Part shown: piece after piece, positions 45,394 through 57,600 of the stretch
Layout of the letters: each line of letters opens with the position of its first letter
Numbering within the stretch: position 1 is the first letter of the stretch
Assembly: GCA_963680875.1 (NCBI GenBank)
Contig: OY804576.1
Coordinates: 79,117,668-79,181,667, forward strand
Reading direction: 5' to 3'
Source: Bathymodiolus brooksi
Taxonomy: Eukaryota; Mollusca; Bivalvia; Mytilida; Modiolidae
DNA: 64,000 nt
The notes under the pieces: generated by a model
Database searches by the model: none
What the model saw: the letters and a program-made list of their open reading frames with translations, nothing else
Told to the model about the DNA's origin: nothing
Position numbers and translations under genes: made by a program

Positions 45394-45513
45394 AAAAAAA
45401 ATTACGACACCGGATTCTGAAACACGATTCGCATTTCGAATTAAAAAATGCGCCCCAGGAAATAGATGGCGCTTTTAAACCGAAAATAGGACAAGTAAAC
45501 ATAGTTGGAGAAA
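45394..45513 (+). promoter_or_regulatory. TDRD9: Short 5' flank of TDRD9 between a transposon and the ATG
   Basis: Only 120 bases separate the right end of foldback transposon 2 from the TDRD9 start codon, so the proximal promoter or 5' UTR either lies here or inside the transposon arm. I see ATTCGCATTTCGAATT and GATGGCGC but no clear TATA box. Confidence 0.35.
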
Positions 45514-45695
45514 ATGAGTAGACTAATAGCAGAATTAACGCTTGAAGAGATAGATGACTGGTTTACTATAGGTGCAAAATCTGTCAAAAATACCAAGACC
45601 GTTGCAAGATCTGCAACAGGTGGACGATTCTTCGATCCAGAAACACAATCTGCACGTGCCCCTCCTGAAAATGCTTCTGTACCGACATACCAACA
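45514..45695 (+). CDS. TDRD9: TDRD9 exon 1
   Basis: Starts [20 protein letters not shown]. 60 codons plus two bases; donor CA|GTAAGG. The Met is chosen because human TDRD9 also starts a few residues before this motif. Confidence 0.93.
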
Positions 45696-48600
45696 GTAAG
45701 GTCACTAAGGACATAAGTTGTAATGAAAGCAAAAAAATGGTCACATTTTCAATACTTAATAATTGTTTTCCACTGATTTGTGGGGTCTATAATTAGACAT
45801 TGTCACGATTGTGTAGCGACTAGCGTAGCCGAGCGGTTGGTGTCGAGTGTATGCGAGCAAAAACGGGTCTCTATAAACAGCGCAAAGGACCTCCTTTGTG
45901 CACAAAACAAAGAAACACAGGACCATATGGGACATTTTAATCAGCACAAAGGACCTACATATTAAATTTCAAGTAAAAAAGATAATAAAATTCAGTAAAA
46001 AAATGTTTTATTTTATTTATGAAGCCTTTAAGGTGTAATACCACTAAAGAATTCTCCATAGGCATAGCCTTCTATGTTAAATAAAATCTTTTTGAGATTT
46101 CATACAGGATTTACCTTAAGTTTAATCTAAGTGACACTCATTTCTCATGGAAGGGATACCTAAATGGAAGCTTAACTCCGAAAATCAACATACATTTAAT
46201 TGCATAAGAAAATACAAGCAGTCCGAAGATGTCTACCATCAAAAATCCTACTTTCACTTTCGATTTAACACAAATTCTGGTAGTTTCTTTCCAATGCAAT
46301 CAATTTTTTATTTAAAACCACAAGAACATCAAATATGGCCTTAAAATTATCCTAAAATCTGTAGGTTTCTGCTGACATTCAGTATTTTGCAGTATCTAAT
46401 AGGGTTTATTTTTTATCCAACAATGTAGGAATCCATTTTGTGTTTACGTACTACTTTCCCATACATCCTTTTTGACTGGTACCCATGTTTAGTGGTATTA
46501 CACCTTAATAAAGGTTAATTTGTGACAACTTTTAAAGATGTTGAACGGTAATGAAGAAAATGAGTATCGGCACAGACCCGAATATACAGAATTTGTGGTG
46601 ATATATAATATATAGCATTATCGTAATTTCTTACTGTTTTTTTATATAGCGTATTTGTGATATGTGTTTGTTACAATCTCATTCTTTACTACAGACTTAC
46701 TGTTTCTAATATTATGTATAAAATAAAAAAATTCTGAAATGTTTTTACACCACACATATTCATCACTGTACCATAAATATCGACAACTATATATTACAAT
46801 TATCGAATGTTTAAATTACTAATAAACAAAAAAAGGTAATATTTAATTATGCATTTTTTCCATCAAATCACGATTATTACTTAATTTCTATGTTATTAAA
46901 TGTGCATTGTGCTCCTTTGTGCACAATGCTCACTGACACAACAGTCACTCGACACATATTCCTAATTAAAAAAATGACATCCATGAAAAAATGTATGACT
47001 ATATTTATTTAACCTATATAAATGTTGAATATTGGTGCATCTTGAATAATTATAAATTCTTTGAAAGGTCTGTCAATTCTCGACAGACTTTATGGAAATT
47101 GGGTGATTTGAGCGAAATGGTTTCTTTTTTCCTTTCTTTTCAATTTTGATTTTCATGAAAACATAATCCAGTGCCAATTTGTGCATTTCCTTCCACAATT
47201 CTTTGATTGTTTTTGATATTTTTACTTCATGTATTTATAAGTATCTTTGATTCCCTCTGTTTTTCAATTTCATAAGTGATATGAAAACATTAGCTTTTAT
47301 TCATGGATCTTTGTACATTGTATTGTTTGTTAATTAATTATCGCCCCCAAACAGCTGCTTCCTTGAACTATTTATCGTGAACTATCCTTATGCTACGCTT
47401 TGTTTTTAATCTATCTTAAAAAAAAAATGATATATAAATTTATTACTAAATTATTTACTGTAGACGTACTTTCTTTCATCGTGTATTATAAATTCTGTGA
47501 CACGTTTTTTACACGACGCGAATGTTCATTGCCGTACTGACAATTATACCTTACAGTTATAGCATGTTTAAATTACTAATAAAACATAAAATATAATATT
47601 TTGCATTCATTTTTTTTTTATCAAATCACGTTTATTATTTAATTTCTATAAAATAACATACAATAATGCTAAATATTATGGCCAACAAATTCTGTATATT
47701 TGGGTCTGTGTCGATACTCATTTTCTTCATTACCATTCAGCATCTTTTAGTTGTGACAAAGTAACCTTTATCAAAGGCTTAACAAATACAATTCATACGT
47801 TTTTTCGTCATTTTTTTTTTTTTCTTAATATTTAATATGTAGGTCCTTTGTGTCAATTAAATTGCACCGTATGGTCCTTTGTGCACAAAGGAGGTCCCTT
47901 GCAGTGTTTATAGATACCTAGCAAAAACCTGAAACTTTTGGCAAAAGGGAGATGGACCTAGCTTGTATAACGTGGTAATCGCATCTCTCTCTCTCTCTGC
48001 CCTGTTTAGCGCCCGTGCACTTGGGACCCGTTGCTCTTGCTATCTCTAGTATGGTGTTGAGCATTACACTAGAGTACTGCATGGGAAAGGTATTAGGTTT
48101 TGTTTGGCCTGTGAGCGTACAATAGAGTACTACATGGGAAAGGTATTAGGTTTTGTTTGGCCTGTGAGCGAATTTAATTTCAGTTGTGTTTTGCTCTGGT
48201 TCTCTTATATTTGTACATCATCAAGGCGTAATTGTAGATTATTAACTTGTATTAAAACAAATAAATATAATGCCAGTACTTTAAGAATAAAATGATATGT
48301 CTAAGTTTTACGATAATGAATGTTTTATATGTAGAAATTAAATTTAATATATCCTTGAGCAAGGATTTAAATTTTACTATGCAAATCCTTGCCTTGAGGT
48401 ATCGGTTTCCGACCTCTAAAGGGAAGGTCATAGATATCTCTGCTTGCAAGGCCAATGGTTCAATTAAATAACTATTATTGGGAATATTTGTAGACTTGTT
48501 CCCCTAAAAATATTTTTAATGTAATCTTGATCATCAGACTTTGTGTTGGTTTGCGCAACATGTTTACATTTGAGTTGTATGTCAGAGTTCCTGTGAATGG

Positions 48601-51600
48601 CTGTATTGGTTTCGAACCTTTTTTCTCATTGACATTGGCTCCTCACTGCATTTTTGATTAATGGAAATGTGGACACATGTTAGTTTCGTAGGGTTGATGG
48701 TCTTTAACTATAAATTTAAGAGTTTTTATCTATCAAAAACTGTAATTAAGTCAAAACAAACAGATGATCATACATGACATTGGAGTTCAACTTAAGATAA
48801 TAAAATATTGTATTTTCAAATAAGAAATGACACTTTTTGTTTTAAAATATTTTTCGTTAATGGGAGTTGACCATGTTTTTTTGCAGTTGTTATTTGTTAA
48901 ATGGCAGACAACATTAGGATATATATTTTGAAAACAGTCAGCTGGTGCTATTTAATGCATGTAATTTAGAAAAATGTAGGAGTTAAAACTGGAGTTAAGA
49001 TGCATTATCTAACTATCATTGTACAATAGTTGCATTCACTGAAATCTGCCTTAAGATGATTGAGTTACAACAATATACAGTGTATATGTCTATGTAAACA
49101 ATTGCATTATACCATCCATCATTACAGGTAATCTGTTCACATGAAATCTCAAACATTTGACCTTGCACGAGCAAGGGGAAACAAACTTATATTTTTATTT
49201 TGGCCTTATATTCATGGTGTTGAAATAAGAACATTTTACAGCCATGTGTAAAGTAGATCAGCTTTACAAGTTCACAAGATCTCTCAGGTTAATGTTGTAT
49301 TGATTTGGAGAGATCTAAGAACATTTTACAGCCATGTGTAAAGTAGATCAGCTTTACAAGTTCACAAGATCTCTCAGGTTAATGTTGTATTGATTTGGAG
49401 AGATCTAAGAACATTTTACAGCCATGTGTAAAGTAGATCAGCTTTACAAGTTCACAAGATCTCTCAGGTTAATGTTGTATTGATTTGGAGAGATCTAAGA
49501 ACATTTTACAGCCATGTGTAAAGTAGATCAGCTTTACAAATTCACAAGATCTCTCAGGTTAATGTTGTATTGATTTGGAGAGATCTAAGAACATTTTACA
49601 GCCATGTGTAAAGTAGATCAGCTTTACAAGTTCACAAGATCTCTCAGGTTATTGTTGTATTGATTTGGAGAGATCTAAGAACATTTTACAGCCATGTGTA
49701 AAGTAGATCAGCTTTACAAGTTCACAAGATCTCTCAGGTTAATGTTGTATTGATTTGGAGAGATCTATATTTCAATTACATGGACATGTATTACTAGTAT
49801 TTAAATTCTAATTTAATAATTAGTCAAAACAATTAGGGTAAATTGTTTTACAATGTTCTTGATTTTCTGATCTTGTTTTTTATTAGACAAAGATTCAATA
49901 ACACAACTTATGCAGAAGCATATCAAGCTAAAGAAGAACAGGATCTTATAAACTCACAGACACAGGTATTTTCACAAGTATTTGAAACATCGGTGCAATT
50001 TGAACATCTATGATTATTTACCAATATTATTCACTTTTGGGGACCATCGTGATCATATGGTAGTTGGATTTACAACTACTTATGCAATCAGTACCTATCA
50101 CCATTAACGTTGTGAGTTCGAATCTCACTCGGGCAATACCACATTATGTGATAAAGTTTGTCAGTGACTTACGGCAGGTCAGTGGTTTTCTCCGGGTACT
50201 CCTGTTTCCTCCACCAATAAAACCGACCGCCACAATATAGCTGAAATATTGTTGAAAGTGACGTAAAACACCATAAACCCAAACCTAAACCTATCCACTT
50301 TTGTTTGACCCCTCAGAGATCCTTGTAGGATAAAATTTGTACAAGTCCCAACCAAAAAGTCATGAGTCTCACTTGTGCATTCTTTGTTATTATTTTTTTG
50401 GTAAAAAATGGTGAGTCCCAAACACAAATGATGAGTTAAAGACTCACATAGATGAGTTGTAAATATTTATGACCCCTTCACCTTATGGAAAATAAATGTT
50501 AGAGAATACCAAAGGGGCAATCAAAAATGGACAATCCAGAGAAACTGGGGGCAACACAGGGTACACAAGATGAAGACAAATAAAACAAAGATACAACACA
50601 ATATGTGTTGGACATCACTATGCACACACAAACACAGATAACGTATAAGACATGAGCACTCCTACAAACAGCTGGAGGTAAAGACGAACAGAACATCGTT
50701 TTTATGTGGAAATCATAACAGACATCACAACACAGAACTCGGAACGTAAAGACACATAATAGGACAACACAAAAAAAACCTAAAAAGATGAACAACACAG
50801 ACCACACCAAGAAACCGGGGTGAACTCAGGTCAGGTGCTCATGAAGGGTAATCAGTTCCTGTCTCTAAGACACCTGCCATTTTACTCATGAATTTTAAAC
50901 TTAATGAACAAGAGGCCATAAGGTGCAAAAATGGAAATTTCTGTTATTTATACATGGAGAGCTTATTTTTTTTCTGATTTTGATAGGATTTTTTTTTTAA
51001 TAAATTCCCTAGAAAAATCCATTTCAGAAGAATGCATAGCGTTATTGTGTAACTATTACTGTTTTTGACATGAACCCAAAATGGGAAAATGTCAAATTTT
51101 TGACTTTTTATATTTCATCCAATTTTAAAGCAGCTTTTCGCAAAATGATCATCTTAATGGGTTATTGATGGACAATTTAAAAAAAAATTGATATTTTGTT
51201 TCTAAAAGGGGTCCAAATTCCAAAATTTGCATATTTGGAATGCATATAGAATTTTTTTTTCTTTGAATTTGTTTGGCTGAGAGCCTCTCTCTGCATAGCC
51301 CTTTCTTCTCTATAATACCTGATAATAGTGATCACAAATTCATTTGGAGGGTTATTCTAAATCTGTTGAGGGAGATTTGTTTTCATGGTCTTGTGTTCTT
51401 TATATCTTAAGCTTATTAAACTAAAGATATCACAACTTATTATCAAGGAGGAGACTTGTTATCATGGTCTTGTTTTCCTTATATCTTAAGCTTATTATAC
51501 CCCCACTCGTAGAGAGGGGGCTATATTGCAATCACCTTGTCCGTCCGTCCGTTCACACTTTCGTTAAAGATGTCTCAGCTGCTACTGGAAGAAATGATTT

Positions 51601-54600
51601 TATTTTTGATACATGACTTTGACATAGTGACTTGTACCGTGTCTCCCCTTTCCAAGCTTACCGCACATCTACTTCCTATTTACCGCGTGACTTAGAATTT
51701 TTCATGTTTGCCGTAATGAAAACTTTCGTAACAGATATCTCAGCTTCTACTGGAAGAAATGATTTTATATTTGATATGTGGCTTTGGAATGGTGACTTGT
51801 ACCGTGTCTCCCCTTTCCAGGTTTACCGCACATCTACTTCCTGTTTACAGTGCGACTTAGAATTGTTCATGTTTGCCGTAATAAAAACTTTTGTATCAAA
51901 TATCTCAGCTTCTACTGGAAGAAATGATTTTATATTTGATATATGGCTTTTGTATGGTGAATTGTACCGTGTCTCCCCTTTCCAGGTTTACCGCACATCT
52001 ACTTCCTGTTTACCGCACAACTTAGAATTTTTCATGTTTGCCGTAATGAAAACTTTTGTAACAGATATCTCAGCTTCTACTGGAAGAAATGATTTTATAT
52101 TTGACACAAATGAACGAGTGGGGGTATTCTTAGCACGACGTAGCGTGCAACATCTTGTTAAACTAAATATATATCAACTTGTTATCATGGTCTTGTTTTC
52201 CTTATATCTTAAGCTTATTAAACTAAATATATTTCAACTTATTATTATCAAGGTAATAATAAAAGCAATTCACATTTATTCTGTAGGCTAATGATGATTA
52301 TGTTGGACTTGGTGGGAGAATGGAGCACCTGGATTTGGAGTCCATTGTGTCGGGGTCTGTTGCTGTACCAGATGATTTAGTCCCAGAGAATGCTAATGAA
52401 GTTTACAACACATATGACTTCAATCACAAATATGACACTAAGCTTCCGATCACTCGGTATAGAGATCAGGTTCGTTAAGTATTTATATGTATAAAAAAAA
52501 AGATCAGGTTTGTTAAGTATTATGTATAAAAAAAAAGAACAGGTTTGTTAAGTATTATGTATAAAAAAAAAGATCAGGTTTGTCAAGTATTATGTATAAA
52601 AAAAAAAGATCAGGTTCATTAATGGCTTTTCCAGAAAAAAATACCTGGTAGGGTCAGAACGTCATTGATTTTTTTTTATCTAGGTGGGGGGCGTAAAACG
52701 TATTTCTTTTCTGGGGGTTGTTGTCAAATTTCTATTTAATTAATCGCGGTTGTCGGTATTTTTACCATTTCGGTATATTAAAATAGACCTACTTGCCGGC
52801 AAGTCGTGTCACTGTGTTGTTCGTTAAACGGTGTATAATATTCGGTTGTTTGTTCTGCGATTTCGCTTCCTTTGCATGATTTTTAAGCCAAATTGTCTCC
52901 CTTTATCTTACGAAATATTCCGAATGATATGTTATGTAAAAGATGGAGAAATACGAATGATGAACTGGTACCTGGTTCTTTTATTTTTGTTCCTGGGTTC
53001 CGAGATAAAAAGTACCAGTCGAAAACGAAACGTGGTCAAATGGCACGATTTCTCAAAAAGTATTTATCCAAAAATAATAAACTATGCATATTATTAATCC
53101 TTGAGATATAAGCTTTAAAATGGTGTAACATTTATTTGACAGACATTTGATTTAAAAGAGTTATACGTGATCAAAACAAATATTTTGATACAAATTATCG
53201 TCATTTCGCCATTGAAAAATACTGTCCTGCCACGATTTAGGGTATCAAATGTCAATATTTTTTTAAAAACTGTATATCAAATTAAAGCCTTTAATCTCTT
53301 CTTTATTATGGAATTTACATCATGAAAATATCTCACTACGTTCAAAAGTTATACCAATAAACGTACTGAAAATACCTGTCCTGGTTTTTGTGATTGCAAC
53401 TCGTTGAATTTTCTACAAGTCATTCGATAAACACAGGAAATACTTTTTTCAAGAGAAATAATTTTTCCATTTTACCTTGTCCGCTAAAAGTGCATAGCTG
53501 TCATTTATACAAATATACAAAATCCGCCCAATCAACTCTAAAAAGATACGATATTAGAATACTGTATCAATGACTGAACAAATTGTCATATAAATGCATT
53601 ATATATGTTTGTTGATATAAATACTGTTGTTAATTTGTTTTTTGTGAAAAATAATTTTTCAGAGCAAAAAATATCTCATCGAAGGCGATAAGAAATCCAT
53701 TTCGAGCAAAACATATCAATGATGGTATGTTTATGGAGGATTTGGTAATGTGACGTAGGTGACGTCATTACAATGTCACATTAGAAAACATATCAATGAT
53801 AGTATGTTTATGGAGGATTTGGTCATGTGACATAGGTGACGTCATTACAATGTCACATTAGAAAACATATCAATGATAGTATGTTTATGGAGGATTTGGT
53901 CATATGACATAGGTGACATCATTACAACGTCACATTAGAAAACAGTGTGTTTGCTAACAATTTGCAAACTTAATTAATAAGAAAGGATATGGATGTAAAT
54001 GAACATGAGAGACTATCTACCATTGCACTAAGACACAAATTAAAGTAAGGGAAGTGCTTTTATTTGCTGTTCTACATTGAAAGATAAAATCTTTAAGAAA
54101 CAAAATTTGTTTCCATGTGGTTGCTATGTAATATCTCTCACACAAAAATTCTAAGATTTAGTCTTCATCAGATTAATAGATTTTCTTTTTTTGAAAAGCA
54201 AGCTAATGCTGAAAAGTTTGAATTCTAGGTAGTAGCAACAATAGAGTGTAATCAGGTCACAGTAATCCAAGGGTCAACAGGATCAGGAAAGACAACTCAG
54301 GTCCCTCAGTATATTCTAGACCATTATGCCGATATGGGAAAATATTGTAACATCATAGTCACTCAGCCCCGTAGGATAGCTGCAATGAGTATAGCAAAGC
54401 GAGTTTGTAGCGAAAGAAAATGGGATTTAGGTACAATCTGTGGTTATCAGGTAAGTCAGTATATTGATTTGATTAGTGTTTAATGCCAACAAGCAGCATT
54501 TCATTTATATCGTGGCATGTAAGTCAGTAATAACTTAATATTATGCACATTTCCTTTTTTCAACCATTTTAATAAACACAATACATTTGGTGTGCTGAAA

Positions 54601-57600
54601 TTGTGCAAAATTGGATAAAAAGGGAAATTCTAATACAACTTTTAAGAATTTAATTTGATTAAAGTGGCATTAACTGCCAAAATCGTAAATTTTTGTTACC
54701 CATAAAAACTATCAGATATGATTGATGCCTTAATAAAACGTGTTTCTGTAACTTATAAATGTTATGAAATGTACACGCATCTGGGAAAAAAGGTGCAACT
54801 GCTCATGTTTTGAGATCGATCAAGAAATGGACGCCATCTTATTAATTATCGGCATTGTTTACGGAGTTTGCCGAATCGTCATTAAATCAGTACAATAATG
54901 CACTTATTTTCTGTGAATCTGCTTTTAGTCGGCGTTAATTACGGACAAAGAACTATGCAAGTTTGCAGTTAATAAGCGACAAAATACAAATTATTCGTTT
55001 TTACCTGTCACTAGTAAGGTCAGTTGCATACAGAGAAAGGGAGGTCAAATTATTTGCTTGCAAGGAAATAATAAATCGATGGTAATTTTCATTCTCAAAA
55101 GGCGAAAAGTGGTATGATAAGCTGTTTAATGTGAAATATTTACCTTTATTTCATCATTTTAAAGCTATTTACCAATTTCCAAAACATATAATTTTTTTGG
55201 TCAAATTCATAGCTAATGTCATTTTAAATATCGATCGAATTTCATTTGGAAAAAATTTATGGAAATACATTTTTGTATGAAGATCATTAAACGGATGTCA
55301 CATTGTCTAGAGTTTTATTTAGAAAGTATACAGATTATTTCCAAACCATGTAATAAATAGGAACCGCATCGGTGGTGTAATGGTTAGTGTGCTCGCCTCG
55401 ATTACGGTAGATCATGGGTTCGAGCCCCTTATCTACAAGACTGTGACATTGTTATCTTTTCTTTGAAACTGTGACATATTTTCTTATCTGTAAGACTGGC
55501 ATTGTTATATTTTTTTTAAAAACTGTGGCATATTTTCTTATCTGTAAGATTGTGGCATCAACTGCATCAGCAATGTCAAGTTTTTATGATTAGGTCAAAT
55601 GTTTTCTTTATATTGTAGGTTGGAATGGATAAAACAGCTAATGAAGACACCAGACTTCTTTATGTTACTACTGGAGTACTGCTACGTAAACTGATTAAGA
55701 CCAAGAATATGTTACAATTTACACATGTAATTCTGGATGAGGTAAATGTTTTTACAGATTCTTTCCTTTATTAAAAGTTCACATATTCATCGTGTCAGTT
55801 AACAAAAAATTCCTTTTCATGTAGATTAATTAATTGCTATATATAGCTTAGTATACTGCACATCAACACAAATAACGTAAATAAGACATGCACCCTCCTA
55901 CTAACAATTGGAGGTAAACATTGTTTTTATGCGGAAATCATAACGGACATCACAACATGGAACTCAGAATGTAAAGACACATAACAGGACAACACAAAAA
56001 ACTAAAAAGATAAGGAACACAGACCCCACCAAAAAACCAGGGTGAACTCGGGTGCTCACGAAGGGTAAACAGTTCCTGCTTCTTAAAAGACACCCATTGT
56101 GTTACTCATATATAAGTCTGATCACATTGATTCAAATTTTATTTAAGAATTGAATGCATTCTTTTGAAGTTTCATTGGGGTATGAAAGCATTGACCGAAA
56201 TGTTGAAAATGTAGTTCGATCAACGCTTTCATACCCCAATGAAACTTAAAAAGAATGCATTCAATTCTTATAATTATATTTAAATCACACCAAAATTTAA
56301 TATAGTTGAATTTTTCGTTGTGAATTTTATTTGTGTTAGATTATTTGCTGTTGGAAATAACTACGCCATTGATTGTTTACATCTGACGTCGTCATGGAGG
56401 CATGTGCAAGTTCGGATTTGAGTTTCATTGGGATGTGAAACATCTCTTTTATAATCATGTGACCACTTCATAACCAATCATATTGTAACATTTCAATGAA
56501 AAACAGAAGTAATGTAATTATTCATTATTGTATTATCTATCATTTGCTTAGTTTCCATGCAAAGAATTTTATATTGACAAAAAATTGTTATTCATTTTAG
56601 GTCCATGAGAGAGATCAAGAAACTGACTTTTGCCTCTTAATTGTTAGAAAGTTATTGAGGTCAAATTCTCGTCATGTCAAGGTTGTGATGATGTCGGCTA
56701 CATTTGAGTCAGATCTGTTTGGTCAATATTTTGCTGTTCCAATCAGAGACAGACTAGAGCCAGCTATTGTTCTGAGTGTAGAAGGCAAAGCTTATAATGT
56801 GTCAGAATATTACGCTGATGACCTGACAAAACTAGGGGAGGTAATATGCTTTTAGTCTCCATTAGTAGTAAAATTTCAACTTTTTACATTTTAAATTATT
56901 TTAAATGTTTTACACAGTGAGGTATGGATGTAAACAAAATGGTTCCTATTTTATGTTAGCATAAAGGAAGGAAACAATGGCTTTACATATATCAACATCT
57001 TCATTTTTGTACTAAGAATTTTAAATATTACCAGATTTCAGCCACCTATCACGATACGAAGCATTGCCTACTTCCATGCTTAAAAAAATGAGTGAAACTT
57101 CAGTCTCTCTGTAAATGAACAAGAGCATTCATTGAGAAAGAAAATCATATGTTTACAATGACCGAAAACTCCTTTCTATCGTCGAGTTTGATTGGTGAGT
57201 ATTATAAATTATTGGCCAATGAAATCATCCATTATAAAAACCAGCTTCATCAACAGTAGTCTGGTTCCCGTCCGGAATTTATAGCAACCTGCATTACCGA
57301 ATCCATACTAAATATTTACAACAGGAAGCAACCTACATAACAGGAGCGTGAAATGAAATGATCTAGTCAAATCTTCTTTGACTGGATTCAAGAAAACCAG
57401 GATAGAAAGGGAAAATAATAGTACGTTTCGAGATCATATAAACATACAATTAAAATGATATATTTCTTGTCAAAGTAAAGGTTTAAGATTTATGTACCCA
57501 CGTTGTCATTCGTCATAGATTTCCGCCATCCACACTGACAAATAATACATTGATCTTACTCCAAGTACGTAATGAATTTTATAATAAGTAGAATCCTGAT

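Noticed and set aside
51632..52291. 219-codon open frame
   Set aside because: It spans 165-bp repeat units of a tandem-core element inside a TDRD9 intron. The frame is open only because the unit length is divisible by three.
52831..53111. Two overlapping open frames as a TDRD9 exon or nested gene
   Set aside because: No acceptor/donor pair keeps the TDRD9 frame, exons 3 and 4 already join directly, and no family motif is visible.
55365..55435. Functional tRNA gene
   Set aside because: A- and B-box-like segments are present, but the acceptor stem does not pair and related heads occur at other sites, so it is a SINE head.
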